Assembly: GCA_947488305.1 (NCBI GenBank)
Contig: CANKZM010000014.1
Location: 1-49,742 of the forward strand
Direction: 5' to 3'
DNA from: an uncultured Roseobacter sp.
Lineage (GTDB): Bacteria > Pseudomonadota > Alphaproteobacteria > Rhodobacterales > Rhodobacteraceae
Length of the DNA: 49,742 nt
The translations under genes were made by a program, and so were the position numbers. Below the pieces are notes generated by a model, which was not told where the DNA came from, ran no database searches, and was given only the letters and a program-made list of their open reading frames with translations. Shown one piece after another: positions 7,393 through 16,760 of this stretch. Every line of letters begins with the position of its first letter. The stretch's first letter is position 1.

Positions 7393-8319
7393 ATGAAACA
7401 CCTATTGAAATCCACACTTGCTGCGGCGGCGCTCGCGATCGCGACACCCGCTCTAGCAACAGACATCATCGTTGTCAGCCATGGTCAGGCATCTGACCCC
7501 TTCTGGTCCGTTGTAAAGAACGGCGTTGAGAAAGCGGCAGCCGATACAGGCGCAAACGTTGAATACCGCGCACCTGAAACCTTCGACATGGTGGCGATGA
7601 GCCAGCTGATCGATGCGGCCGTGAACCAGGAGCCAGACGGAATTGTCGTCTCGATCCCTGATGCGGATGCGCTTGGGCCATCCATCGAAAAAGCGGTTGC
7701 AGCTGGCATTCCGGTGATTTCGATGAACTCGGGCTCAGACGTCTCAAAAAGCCTTGGTGCACTGCTGCACGTTGGTCAGGAAGAGTTTGATGCGGGTCTT
7801 GCCGCAGGTGAGATGATGAAATCCATGGGCGGCTCGAAAGCGCTCTGCATCAACCACGAAGTTGGCAACGTGTCGCTTGACGCACGCTGCGCAGGTTTTG
7901 AAGAAGGCTTCGGCGGTGAAGTCATCGTTCTGCCAACGACCAATGACCCTGCAGAAATCGAAGCGAAGGTGAAAGCCTCGCTTGATTCCGATGACGCCAT
8001 CGACACGGTGATGGCGCTGGGTGCATCGCTTGCAGGTGAACCAGCCGTCAAAGCCGTTGCAGCCGTTGGCGGTGAAGGATCCATCAACATCGGATCTTTT
8101 GACCTTTCCGCAGGCTACCTCGAAGCGGTTTCCGCCGGCAAAGCGGCATTCGCGATCGACCAGCAGCAGTATCTGCAAGGCTATCTGCCGGTCGCTTTCC
8201 TCGCGCTGCACGCAGAATACGGTCTGGTGCCGGGTGGCAACGTGCCTTCAGGTCCAAACCTGATTACAGCTGATAAAGCTGCTCAAGTGGTAGAGCTGTC
8301 CGCAAAGGGCATCCGCTAA
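7393..8319 (+). CDS. Periplasmic sugar (probably inositol)-binding protein of ABC importer
   Basis: A 308-residue solute-binding protein of the ribose/inositol type (Peripla_BP_4 fold). Residues 1-22 are a signal peptide ending ATPALA, and the mature protein begins TDIIVVSHGQASDPFWSVV. ATG 7393 follows GGGAGG. It is the first gene of the operon binding protein - permease - ATPase - iolB - dioxygenase, under the inositol operator at 7292. The context says it captures myo-inositol or a related cyclitol. A stable hairpin follows the stop, which would favour high expression of this subunit over the membrane parts. It could also bind another pentose or hexose, since the ligand cannot be read from the sequence. 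Confidence 0.85.
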   Translation: MKHLLKSTLAAAALAIATPALATDIIVVSHGQASDPFWSVVKNGVEKAAADTGANVEYRAPETFDMVAMSQLIDAAVNQEPDGIVVSIPDADALGPSIEKAVAAGIPVISMNSGSDVSKSLGALLHVGQEEFDAGLAAGEMMKSMGGSKALCINHEVGNVSLDARCAGFEEGFGGEVIVLPTTNDPAEIEAKVKASLDSDDAIDTVMALGASLAGEPAVKAVAAVGGEGSINIGSFDLSAGYLEAVSAGKAAFAIDQQQYLQGYLPVAFLALHAEYGLVPGGNVPSGPNLITADKAAQVVELSAKGIR

Positions 8320-8326
8320 TCACTTC

Positions 8327-8354
8327 GGGCGGGGCTGTCGGCCCCGCCCTTTTT
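8327..8354 (+). terminator. Intercistronic hairpin with T-run (attenuator) after the binding-protein gene
   Basis: GGGCGGGGC (8327-8335) pairs with GCCCCGCCC (8341-8349), followed by five T. It lies between the binding-protein stop (8319) and the permease start (8378). Partial termination or 3'-end protection here would make the binding protein more abundant than the permease and ATPase, as is common in such operons. Confidence 0.8.
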
Positions 8355-8377
8355 CCATACATTTTCGGGAGGGGAAA

Positions 8378-9478
8378 ATGCCCACAGATGCGGCTGTAGA
8401 CGAGCGAATTAAGGAGGAATCCTTCTTTTCGCGGATGATGAAACGACCGGAACTTGGCGCGATTGCCGGTGTCATTCTGGTTACGGTGTTCTTCCTAATT
8501 ACTGCCGATCCGGCCATGTTCACCCTTGCCGGGTTCATGAACTTCATGTCACCCGCTGCCCAGCTGGGCATTCTGGCCATAGGGGCGGCCTTGCTGATGG
8601 TAGGGGGCGAATTTGACCTCTCCGTGGGGTCCATGGTCGCCTTTACGGGGCTTTTCTTCGGGGCCTGCGTTGTGACCTTTGGTCTGCCGCTGATCATCGC
8701 CATTCCCGCAACGCTGGTCTTCGCGGCTTGCGTCGGGGCAGGCAACGGGCAGATTGTGCTGGCAACCGGATTGCCGTCCTTCATTGTGACTTTGGCGTTT
8801 CTCTTTATCTTGCGTGGCCTCTCTCTTGTCGGGTTGAAATGGGCAACCGATGGTTCGACGCAGCTGCGCGGAGTGCGTGATGCGACAGAGAACGATTGGC
8901 TTACCCCCATTTTCTCAGGCGACGCCTTCCCCGGATTTTTCACCATGCTGGCCAATGCGGGTATGATTGACACCTTCAAGAACGGGACGCCTAAGGTGAC
9001 TGGTATTCCGGTCGAGATCATCTGGTTCGTCATCATTGCACTTCTTGCCACCTACGTGCTGCAGAAGACACCTTTCGGGAACTGGATTTTTGCGAGCGGT
9101 GGCGACGCAAACGCGGCGTCTAACTCCGGTGTTCCTGTCCGGCGGGTGAAGCTGATCCTCTTCATGATCACCGCCTGCTGCGCGGCTCTTGTCGCCATCA
9201 TCACGGTGCTCGACTCAGGCTCCACCGATGCGCGGCGCGGGTTCCAGAAGGAATTCGAGGCGATCATCGCGGCTGTGATCGGGGGTTGTCTGCTGACCGG
9301 CGGATATGGTTCTGCCATCGGCGCTTTCTTCGGCGCGATCATTTTTGGCATGGTGCTCATCGGGTTGACCTATACCGACATCGACCAGGACTGGTATCTG
9401 GTCTTCCTGGGCGGCATGCTTCTGGTGGCTGTTCTCTTCAACAACATGATCCGCAAGCGCGTCACGGGGGAGCGTTGA
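8378..9478 (+). CDS. Sugar ABC transporter permease (RbsC-type)
   Basis: A 366-residue integral membrane protein of the ribose/xylose/inositol permease family. The family block [14 protein letters not shown] lies near residue 85, [19 protein letters not shown] near 125, and the coupling region [11 protein letters not shown] near 292. About eight to ten hydrophobic segments are visible. ATG 8378 follows GGGAGGGG. The segment around 160-205 (TDGSTQLRG to NGTPKVTG) is a longer hydrophilic loop than in E. coli RbsC. It overlaps the operon logic of binding protein before and ATPase two bases after. Confidence 0.88.
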   Translation: MPTDAAVDERIKEESFFSRMMKRPELGAIAGVILVTVFFLITADPAMFTLAGFMNFMSPAAQLGILAIGAALLMVGGEFDLSVGSMVAFTGLFFGACVVTFGLPLIIAIPATLVFAACVGAGNGQIVLATGLPSFIVTLAFLFILRGLSLVGLKWATDGSTQLRGVRDATENDWLTPIFSGDAFPGFFTMLANAGMIDTFKNGTPKVTGIPVEIIWFVIIALLATYVLQKTPFGNWIFASGGDANAASNSGVPVRRVKLILFMITACCAALVAIITVLDSGSTDARRGFQKEFEAIIAAVIGGCLLTGGYGSAIGAFFGAIIFGMVLIGLTYTDIDQDWYLVFLGGMLLVAVLFNNMIRKRVTGER

Positions 9479-9479
9479 T

Positions 9480-10274
9480 ATGAATACGCGAACAGAACAC
9501 GCACCGATCGTGCATATGGAAAACATCGAAAAGCACTTCGGCAATGTCATTGCCCTTGCCGGGGTGTCCTTCGACATCACGCCCGGCGAATGTCACTGCC
9601 TGCTGGGCGACAATGGCGCCGGTAAATCCACCTTCATCAAGACCATGTCCGGGGTCCACAAACCCACAAAGGGCAGGATCATGTTCGAAGGGGCGGAGAT
9701 GAGCTTCAACAGCCCGCGGGATTCCATGGAAGCAGGGATCGCCACGGTTTATCAGGATCTGGCAATGATTCCGCTGATGTCGGTGACCCGTAACTTCTTC
9801 ATGGGACGCGAGCCGACAAAGGGATCCGGCCCCTTCAAACGTTTCGACGTGGACAGGGCGAACGAGATTACCATGTCCGAAATGAAGAAGATGGGTATCA
9901 ACCTGCGGGCGCCCGACCAGGCGGTTGGCACGCTTTCAGGGGGCGAACGTCAAACGGTCGCCATCGCCCGTGCGGTTTATTTCGGTGCAAAGGTTCTGAT
10001 CCTCGATGAACCGACCTCTGCTCTTGGGGTGCGCCAGACCTCCAACGTTCTGGCGACGATTGACCGGGTTCGAAAAGACGGGATTGGTGTCGTCTTCATC
10101 ACGCACAACGTCCGTCATGCCATGGCAGTGGGTGACCGGTTCACGGTGTTGAACCGGGGCAAAACCCTTGGCACTGCACAGCGCGGGCAAATCACGCCGG
10201 ATGAGCTGCAGGACCTCATGGCGGGTGGACAGGAACTGGCCACTTTGGAAGGATCGCTCGGCGGCACCATATGA
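9480..10274 (+). CDS. Sugar ABC transporter ATP-binding protein (single-domain)
   Basis: A 264-residue ATPase with Walker [10 protein letters not shown], signature [15 protein letters not shown] and Walker [13 protein letters not shown]. All are intact, as is the H-loop region FITHNVRHA. It has one nucleotide-binding domain, unlike the tandem RbsA/MglA-type ATPase at 31448-32974, so it should work as a homodimer on the permease. It starts one base after the permease stop, behind GGGGGAG. Its stop overlaps the start of iolB by four bases (ATGA), tying uptake to catabolism in one transcript. Confidence 0.9.
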   Translation: MNTRTEHAPIVHMENIEKHFGNVIALAGVSFDITPGECHCLLGDNGAGKSTFIKTMSGVHKPTKGRIMFEGAEMSFNSPRDSMEAGIATVYQDLAMIPLMSVTRNFFMGREPTKGSGPFKRFDVDRANEITMSEMKKMGINLRAPDQAVGTLSGGERQTVAIARAVYFGAKVLILDEPTSALGVRQTSNVLATIDRVRKDGIGVVFITHNVRHAMAVGDRFTVLNRGKTLGTAQRGQITPDELQDLMAGGQELATLEGSLGGTI

Positions 10275-11080
10275 GCGGTTTGCTCCACAAACCAACAGGC
10301 GCGTCCGGCAAGGTGCACGACATCTCGCCGGACGACGCGGGTTGGGGCTATGTCGGCTTTGGGCTATACCGGCTGGAGCCCGGCCAGAGCGCGGCAGAGA
10401 TGACGGGAGACCGGGAAGCCATCCTGGTTTTGGTCGAAGGTAAGGCCAGGCTTTCGGCGGCCGGTAAGGACTTTGGCGAAATGGGCGACCGAATGTCGGT
10501 GTTTGAACGGACGCCGCCGCACTGCCTTTATGTCCCTGGGGAAACGGATTGGGCGGCGGAGGCAACCACCGACTGCGTGCTCGCGGTTTGCACCGCGCCC
10601 TATGTCGCGCCCTATCCGGTGCAACAGCTCGGACCGGACGGGATCGAATTGACGCCGCGCGGCAAGGGCCAGAATACGCGCTACATCAACAATATTGCGA
10701 TGGAAGGCCGGGACATGGCCTCAAGCCTGCTGGTGACGGAGGTTTTCACACCCTCCGGCAACTGGTCTTCTTACCCCAGCCATCGGCATGACGAAGATGA
10801 TTATCCGCGCATGACCTATCTGGAAGAAACCTACTATCACCGCCTGAACCCTGCGCAGGGCTTTGGTGTGCAGCGCGTCTATACAGATGACCGCAGTCTG
10901 GATGAAACCATGGCGGTCAGCGATGGCGATGTGGTTTGTGTCCCGCGGGGTCACCATCCCTGCGGCGCACCCTATGGTTATGATATGTATTACCTAAACG
11001 TCATGGCAGGTCCTTTGCGGAAGTGGCGCTTCGAGAACGATCCGGATCATGACTGGATTGCGCAACGCGACGCGGATTAA
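10271..11080 (+). CDS. iolB: IolB, 5-deoxy-glucuronate isomerase (canonical copy)
   Basis: A 269-residue cupin-type isomerase of typical IolB length. It converts 5-deoxy-D-glucuronate to 5-dehydro-2-deoxy-D-gluconate, the substrate of IolC. The conserved metal site [16 protein letters not shown] is followed by [16 protein letters not shown]. The family C-terminal block [13 protein letters not shown] and YYLNVMAGP is also present. It overlaps the ATPase gene by four bases. A second, more divergent family member is encoded in the iolDCBJG operon at 46584-47426. This copy matches the classical motif set better. Confidence 0.92.
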   Translation: MSGLLHKPTGASGKVHDISPDDAGWGYVGFGLYRLEPGQSAAEMTGDREAILVLVEGKARLSAAGKDFGEMGDRMSVFERTPPHCLYVPGETDWAAEATTDCVLAVCTAPYVAPYPVQQLGPDGIELTPRGKGQNTRYINNIAMEGRDMASSLLVTEVFTPSGNWSSYPSHRHDEDDYPRMTYLEETYYHRLNPAQGFGVQRVYTDDRSLDETMAVSDGDVVCVPRGHHPCGAPYGYDMYYLNVMAGPLRKWRFENDPDHDWIAQRDAD

Positions 11081-11107
11081 CTTGCGAAAAAGTTCGAGAG
11101 AGCACCG

Positions 11108-12286
11108 ATGAACAAGATCACCAAACCATTTAGCGGGTATTATTCGGCAGAGGCCTGCGCCCTCACTGACTTCGCAGAGCTGGTACTGCAGGACATCAAT
11201 CCCCGCGATGTACCAAATGCTGCAGAAACGCCCAGAAATGTGCCTGTCTACGATATTCCGGCATTGGCTGGGATGCTGGAAGCGCCCGACAGCCGACGAG
11301 TGTTGATGGCGGAATGGGCGCGGGTGCTGAAAAACGGTGCCGGAGTTCTGGTGTTGCGTGGCGCATGCTCAGACATTGATGCGATTGACAAGGCCACAAG
11401 CCTATTCGACGGGATCATTGCCCGCGAAAAGGCTGAGAAGGGGCAGGGGGCGGACCATTTTGCCGCAGCGGGAAGCAATGATCGTATTTGGAATTCATTG
11501 CAAAAACTTTGTGAAGCGGACCCGGAGGCGTTTCTGAGATATCATGCCAGCCTGGCGATCGATGCAGTTTGCGAAGCCTGGCTGGGTCCGAACTATCAGA
11601 TGACGGCGCAAGTCAATGTCGTACACCCGGGCGGGCAGGCGCAACAGGCGCATCGGGATTATCACCTGGGGTTTCAAACAGCGGAAGTGAGCGCGCTTTA
11701 TCCTGCGCATGTACATGATTTATCGCCGCTTTTGACATTGCAGGGCGGCATTGCGCATGGCGACACGCCGATAGAAAGTGGTCCGACAAAGCTATTGCCG
11801 TTTTCTCAACTCTACCGCCCCGGCTACGCTGCTTGGCGGCGAGAGGACTTTCGCGCGTTTTTTGAAACACATCATGTTCAGATCCCTTTGCAACAAGGGG
11901 ATGCATTGTTTTTCAACCCGGCGCTGTTTCATGCCGCTGGTGCGAATAGCAGCGCTGATATCCACCGCATGGTTAACCTGTTGCAGGTTTCATCCGCATT
12001 TGGCCGGGCAATGGAAACTGTCGATAGGGCAAAGATGTCTCAATTGGTTTTCCCGAGCTTGAAGCGTTTGAACGGGGACGGATGGAGCGAAGGAAAGCTA
12101 GACGCAGCAATTGCAGCGACGGCAGAGGGATATTCCTTCCCAACGAACCTGGACAGTGACCCGCCCGTCAATGGCTTGGCTCCTCAAAGCCAGGCCCCGC
12201 TTCTAAAAGAGGCCGTGACGGGCAACTGGTCAGAGGATGACTTTTGCGCGGCTCTTGCAGAACAAGAAAAACGCCGGCGCGCCTGA
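11108..12286 (+). CDS. PhyH-family Fe(II)/2-oxoglutarate-type dioxygenase in the inositol uptake operon
   Basis: A 392-residue protein resembling the phytanoyl-CoA dioxygenase (PhyH) family of non-haem iron oxygenases. A putative HxD metal motif (AHRDYHLGF, H182 and D184) is followed by a distal histidine (LFHAAGANSS, H275) and an arginine (R287) suited to bind 2-oxoglutarate. It is the last gene of the transporter-iolB unit, 27 bases after iolB, and so under the inositol operator. PhyH enzymes hydroxylate, and some demethylate, small substrates. Dioxygenases are not part of the standard myo-inositol route. A role in opening methylated or otherwise substituted inositols to the pathway is inference. 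The stop lies nine bases from the convergent PA14 gene. Confidence 0.72.
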   Translation: MNKITKPFSGYYSAEACALTDFAELVLQDINPRDVPNAAETPRNVPVYDIPALAGMLEAPDSRRVLMAEWARVLKNGAGVLVLRGACSDIDAIDKATSLFDGIIAREKAEKGQGADHFAAAGSNDRIWNSLQKLCEADPEAFLRYHASLAIDAVCEAWLGPNYQMTAQVNVVHPGGQAQQAHRDYHLGFQTAEVSALYPAHVHDLSPLLTLQGGIAHGDTPIESGPTKLLPFSQLYRPGYAAWRREDFRAFFETHHVQIPLQQGDALFFNPALFHAAGANSSADIHRMVNLLQVSSAFGRAMETVDRAKMSQLVFPSLKRLNGDGWSEGKLDAAIAATAEGYSFPTNLDSDPPVNGLAPQSQAPLLKEAVTGNWSEDDFCAALAEQEKRRRA

Positions 12287-12295
12287 TCTGCCAAC

Positions 12296-14857
12296 CTACC
12301 AGTCCTGTCGCTCATAGGTTTCGGGCACGTCCTGCGCTTGCTCTGCTTCCGGGCCGGTCGCCACTGCTTCCTGCATGATTTCATCATCACCGCCAGCGTC
12401 GCCGGTGTCATCGCTTTCCGAATTCTCCAACCAGCCCGCGCCGTTTGCATCATCGAAACCAGCTTGGTCGATCAACATCAAGTGTTCCGGGTCGTCCGGT
12501 CCATTTTGTGGCGCGCTGTCGCCCTCGACGATGATTTGAAAAGAGGTGCTGGCCTCCAATGGTGCGCCGTTGAACCCCTCAACAGAAATCGTCACTTCGG
12601 CATTTATTTCGCCTGCAAAATCCGGTGGCGGCATGACCTCCAGCAGATCGAGGTTCCACCCATCCAAGCTGAGATCCGACCCATCTGATACGGCCGTCAT
12701 CTCGCCGCTTACAAGGATGGTATCGGCGGGTAAGCCGGAGATTGTCGCTGACCCGTTGTCGCCCAAATCGACCGTATCCAATCCAATGTCGATTGCGCCG
12801 TTTGCTTCCGTGGTCAATTCAGTATCGGCACGCACCAGTTCCCGGCCATCAGTGTCGGGACCATCCCATTCCAGTTTCAGACCGGCATGACCATAATTCT
12901 CAAAATATCGTACTTCGATTTCATGGGTGCCAGGCTCAAGCTCTATCTCGCCGGAGCGGGTTCGAAAGCCGTGTAGCCCGTCATTGTCGATCACCTCTTC
13001 GCCATTGATGTAGAGCACCACGCCGTCGTCGCCGCCGACGAAGAAGTCGTACAACCCGCCCTCTTCAACGGTGATCTCACCTGCGATCTTTGCCCCGAAT
13101 GTGTCGTTTGATCCTCCTTCCCAGAAGGAATCCCTGCTGTTGGTGTAATTCACCTCACCCACGACTTCTTCATGCGTGGGTGTGCCGTCCCAGTCGATCT
13201 GGTCTAGCTCTCGAAGGCTGTGATCCACGTCGAAATAGCTGGCCTTAAAGCCGGTTTGGACGTCGATCGTTGGGGGCGTCAGGTCCGCCGGATTTACTTC
13301 GAAATCAAGCGGATAGTGTTGTGTGGCTGCTGATCCGTCGTCCAGGGTAACGGTGCTCGACAACGAAGCTGAGACCTCTCCGGTGAAATCCATAGGTGGT
13401 GTGATCTGAACCAAGGAGACGTCCATGCCGGTCACGTCAACCATCCCGGATGCATCAACTTCCATCACCTGGTCACCCAGTTCTACAGAGCTCCCGGGAG
13501 GCAGCCCCTCAATGACATGGGTGGTTCCGGCGATGCCCTCTTCGATGTCGAGTTCGAGGGTCAATGGCATGCCGCTGACTGTTTGCAAGTCCTCCGCTGT
13601 TGGTGCGGTCACAAGCTCCCGCCCGTCGAGTCCTGGACCTTCCCACTCCAGTTTCAGTCCTGCATGGCCATAATTCTCAAAATACCTGACCTCGATCGAA
13701 TGCGTTCCCGGTTCCAGTTCGATTTCGCCAGAACGCGTTCTGAAACTATGCAAGCCATCGTTTTCAATGACTTCAACCCCGTTCACATAGAGGATGACGC
13801 CATCGTCACCGCCGATATGGAAATTGAAGGTGCCTCCTTCTTCGACTTCGATATTGCCGGTGATCTGAACCCCGAAAGTGTCCTTTGAGCCGCCTTCCCA
13901 GAATGAGTTGCTGCTGTTTTGGTAATTGACATCGCTCACGAGTTCTTCGTGCGTAGGGTCTACTTGCCAGTCTATGTCGTCGATGTCGCTAAGCCTGTGG
14001 TTAACGTCGAAGTATTTCGCATGAAATCCGGTGTCATGGCTGACCTCGGGCATGTCAGCGACAGCGATCTCAAAACTTTGCGTGAAAGATGCACCGCCTG
14101 AATCAGTGGCCGTCACATCAATGTTCAGATTGGCCGCTTCATCATGGTTGAGGCTGATCCCTTCTTTCAGTTTCAACGTGCCATCAACGACTTCAAAACG
14201 GTCGTCAGACACGTCGAAGCTGTGAGTGTCATTGGCATCGAGATCGGTGACAGAAAGTTCACCGACGACAGCCCCTTCTTCATTTTCAGCTACGGCGGTA
14301 TTGGACAAATCGACTGCCGTTGGCGCCTCGTTTACGTCTACCGGACCGTCCTGAACTTGCGCTTCCGGGACTAAAGAAGCCCTCGCAGTGGTGGAGACTC
14401 CAGAAGTACCGGGTTGTGACTCGCTTTGCGTTTCTGTTTCAGGATTGTTCGTCTTGGGCAAACCCAGGTCCGAAGGGTCGTCAGTGCCAGAACGGCGTGC
14501 TGATGTGCGTGGCGCGGCTGCATTTTCGACTGGACCAGTACCGGAATCGGCCGCGTCGCCAAACCCGTCAGATAAATTTGGCTCATTGCTACCGGCGCCT
14601 CCCTCTCCAAGAGGAGGGACCTCCGACGGTGGCGTATCCGCGGACGTTGGTGCACTGCCGAACTGTGATCCATCCGGCGAGGCTGATCCGAGGTCTTCGG
14701 GTTGTTCATCTTCACCATAATGCAGTGAACTGCGAGAGGGGTCGTCTTGTATCTGTTCAGCTGATTTCAGCGACTGCTCAGCGATCTTCTTTTTCAGATC
14801 GTCGCTATCATTGTCAGAGAAATTCTCGATACCTGGGTCTAAATCGTCGTCTGCCAT
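12296..14857 (-). CDS. Large acidic protein with cadherin-like and two PA14 domains; likely type I secretion substrate
   Basis: An 853-residue protein with no N-terminal signal peptide. Residues 1-165 are acidic, Ser/Pro/Gly-rich and probably disordered. Residues 175-268 look like a cadherin-type repeat (VDLSNTAVAENEEGAVVGEL). Two PA14 domains, at about 277-415 and 537-675, are near duplicates, sharing WEGGS, VEEGG, GGDDGV and LEPGTH blocks. Each is followed by a beta-sandwich-like segment. The C-terminus is again acidic and ends ETYERQDW. PA14 domains usually bind carbohydrate. The gene is divergent from the two-ABC-plus-HlyD operon across a 157-bp gap. The absence of a signal peptide, the acidic repeats and the location argue that it is exported by that system as a surface adhesin. 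I see no RTX nonapeptides. Confidence 0.78.
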   Translation of the reverse strand: MADDDLDPGIENFSDNDSDDLKKKIAEQSLKSAEQIQDDPSRSSLHYGEDEQPEDLGSASPDGSQFGSAPTSADTPPSEVPPLGEGGAGSNEPNLSDGFGDAADSGTGPVENAAAPRTSARRSGTDDPSDLGLPKTNNPETETQSESQPGTSGVSTTARASLVPEAQVQDGPVDVNEAPTAVDLSNTAVAENEEGAVVGELSVTDLDANDTHSFDVSDDRFEVVDGTLKLKEGISLNHDEAANLNIDVTATDSGGASFTQSFEIAVADMPEVSHDTGFHAKYFDVNHRLSDIDDIDWQVDPTHEELVSDVNYQNSSNSFWEGGSKDTFGVQITGNIEVEEGGTFNFHIGGDDGVILYVNGVEVIENDGLHSFRTRSGEIELEPGTHSIEVRYFENYGHAGLKLEWEGPGLDGRELVTAPTAEDLQTVSGMPLTLELDIEEGIAGTTHVIEGLPPGSSVELGDQVMEVDASGMVDVTGMDVSLVQITPPMDFTGEVSASLSSTVTLDDGSAATQHYPLDFEVNPADLTPPTIDVQTGFKASYFDVDHSLRELDQIDWDGTPTHEEVVGEVNYTNSRDSFWEGGSNDTFGAKIAGEITVEEGGLYDFFVGGDDGVVLYINGEEVIDNDGLHGFRTRSGEIELEPGTHEIEVRYFENYGHAGLKLEWDGPDTDGRELVRADTELTTEANGAIDIGLDTVDLGDNGSATISGLPADTILVSGEMTAVSDGSDLSLDGWNLDLLEVMPPPDFAGEINAEVTISVEGFNGAPLEASTSFQIIVEGDSAPQNGPDDPEHLMLIDQAGFDDANGAGWLENSESDDTGDAGGDDEIMQEAVATGPEAEQAQDVPETYERQDW

Positions 14858-15014
14858 GCTCTCAATCCTGCGCTTTTGGCGACAAAATCAACAATGTGAA
14901 CAAACAAACGTTTAACGGCGGCCGAGATTAAAGCTCAAAGTTTAGGAAGATTAACGACCGCAAGTGTATTGTGTAAGGCGATTGTAAACTCTCGTCCGTT
15001 AATGGTTTCAGCCG

Positions 15015-16760
15015 ATGAACTGGAGCCAGGCCACCGCACCGATGACGATGCACAAGTCAGTGGAAGAACTAAAGCCTCGAATTGGTTTTACAATTTTAGC
15101 GGCGACACTTGCACTTAATCTTCTTGCAGTGGCGTTACCGCTTGTCGTGCTGCAGATTTTTGACCGTGTTATTCCCTTCCAGGCTACAGAAACGCTGTTC
15201 TTTCTTTTTGCGGGCATGTGCGTCGTGGCGGCCCTTGAGTTTACATTGAAATGGGCGCGCATCGTTTTGTTGAGCAACATCGGCGAGGAGTACGAGCGCG
15301 AGTTGACCTGCCGTTTTACACGCGCAGCACTGGATGCCGAGCCGGACGCATTTTCGAAAACCACTTCTGCGACCCATCTGGACCGGTTTGGTGCAATCTC
15401 GCAATTGCGTGGGTTTTATTCCGGCCAGGGGCGCATTCTGGCAATCGACCTGCCCTTCGCGGCTATTTTCATCGCAATGATTGGCTTTATCGGCGGGTGG
15501 CTCATTCTGGTCCCCTTGGCGAGTGTTGCGGTGCTCCTGCTGTTCAAGGTCGCGTTGAAACGGGTCCAATCCACAATTTTTGAGAAACGAAAAACACTGG
15601 ATGATCGCCGGTATTCCTTTTTGGTTGAGGTTCTTTCCCAGATCAAAACCCTCAAAGCGAACACGATGGAGCCGCAGATCCAACGCCGGTACGAACTGCT
15701 GCAAAATCAGACGTCGGATATCAGCCAGAGCGTCATCCAGTTTTCAGGCTTCTCGCAGTCCTTTGGAGCGCTGTTCTCGCAAATGGCGGTTGCCGCCATG
15801 GGGCTATTCGGCGGGTATCTGATCATCACCGGGCATATTGGTATCGCTGAACTCGCAGCCTGCATGTTGCTGAATGGCCGAACGGTTCAACCGATGCTCA
15901 AGGCTCTCAATCTTTGGGTTCAGACCGAGAACCTCTCAGCCTCCCGCGCGAAACTTGACGATGCGTTCCATGTGCCTACCCGACCAATTGCCAAGAAAAT
16001 GCCTGAAGAAATCGAAGGTCGGATCACATTCGATAATCTGGGCATGAAACATCCGGCCCGCGACGCATTCTTGTTTCGGAACCTGAATTTGGAGGTCGCG
16101 CCGACAGAAAACCTTGCTGTCTTTGGCCAGGGCGGCGCGGGTAAGTCCACGTTCATGAAACTGATCCTGGGGGAAGTGGAGCCGTCCGAAGGTCAAATTT
16201 TGATCGACGGTATTCCGGCCCGCGAGATGGTCGAGATGCGGGGTGTTGGACGGATCGGTTATGCCGATCAAAGGCCCGTGGTGTTTGCTGGAACAGTCCT
16301 AGAGAATATTTCGGCCTTTGGCGACGGAGAAACAATTGCGCGAGCGCTTGAGTTGTCTGAACGACTGGGGCTTGAGAAGGTGCTGCATCGTTTGCCAATG
16401 GGGTACAACACGCTGATGCAGGACAGTGCCGCGCTCGCGAATAATCACGCAGCCCTGTTGGGCATATCCCTTGTACGCACAATGGCCCTGCGCCCAAAAG
16501 TTTTGCTGCTCAACAATGTGACAACAACAATGGATTCAGGTGCCCGGCGTGCCTTTATGTCCCTGATCCGGGAAATTCAGGGGTCCACCACCCTGATCAT
16601 CTCCAGCACTGATCAGACACTTCTCGAAGTCGCGCAACGCCATCTTGATCTTTCCGCAGGGGCGAGCGCCGGGATCGAAGAGTGGATTGATGATGCTCAT
16701 GCCGACACCGCCGCTCAAAGTGGAAATGTGCATCTTTCTACCGAAAAGAAGACTGCCTGA
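15015..16760 (+). CDS. Type I secretion ABC half-transporter with degenerate ATPase domain (subunit 1)
   Basis: A 581-residue exporter of the PrtD/type I secretion family. Six membrane helices lie within residues 25-300, followed by a nucleotide-binding domain. Walker A is intact (GQGGAGKST, 371-379) and the Q-loop glutamine is present (YADQRP). The signature region has no LSGGQ. Walker B reads VLLLNN (N500, N501) where DE is expected, and the H-loop histidine is replaced (LIISST). It can probably bind ATP but not hydrolyse it alone. Its stop overlaps the start of the next ABC gene by one base, so the two likely form a heterodimer. ATG 15015 has no strong ribosome site, and ATG 15042 is an alternative. 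It is divergent from the PA14 protein gene. Confidence 0.85.
   Translation: MNWSQATAPMTMHKSVEELKPRIGFTILAATLALNLLAVALPLVVLQIFDRVIPFQATETLFFLFAGMCVVAALEFTLKWARIVLLSNIGEEYERELTCRFTRAALDAEPDAFSKTTSATHLDRFGAISQLRGFYSGQGRILAIDLPFAAIFIAMIGFIGGWLILVPLASVAVLLLFKVALKRVQSTIFEKRKTLDDRRYSFLVEVLSQIKTLKANTMEPQIQRRYELLQNQTSDISQSVIQFSGFSQSFGALFSQMAVAAMGLFGGYLIITGHIGIAELAACMLLNGRTVQPMLKALNLWVQTENLSASRAKLDDAFHVPTRPIAKKMPEEIEGRITFDNLGMKHPARDAFLFRNLNLEVAPTENLAVFGQGGAGKSTFMKLILGEVEPSEGQILIDGIPAREMVEMRGVGRIGYADQRPVVFAGTVLENISAFGDGETIARALELSERLGLEKVLHRLPMGYNTLMQDSAALANNHAALLGISLVRTMALRPKVLLLNNVTTTMDSGARRAFMSLIREIQGSTTLIISSTDQTLLEVAQRHLDLSAGASAGIEEWIDDAHADTAAQSGNVHLSTEKKTA

Noticed and set aside
12833-14029. Two similar DNA segments in the PA14 gene as a mobile repeat
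   Set aside because: The similarity follows the protein domain boundaries and is diverged at the DNA level, as expected for an old internal domain duplication.
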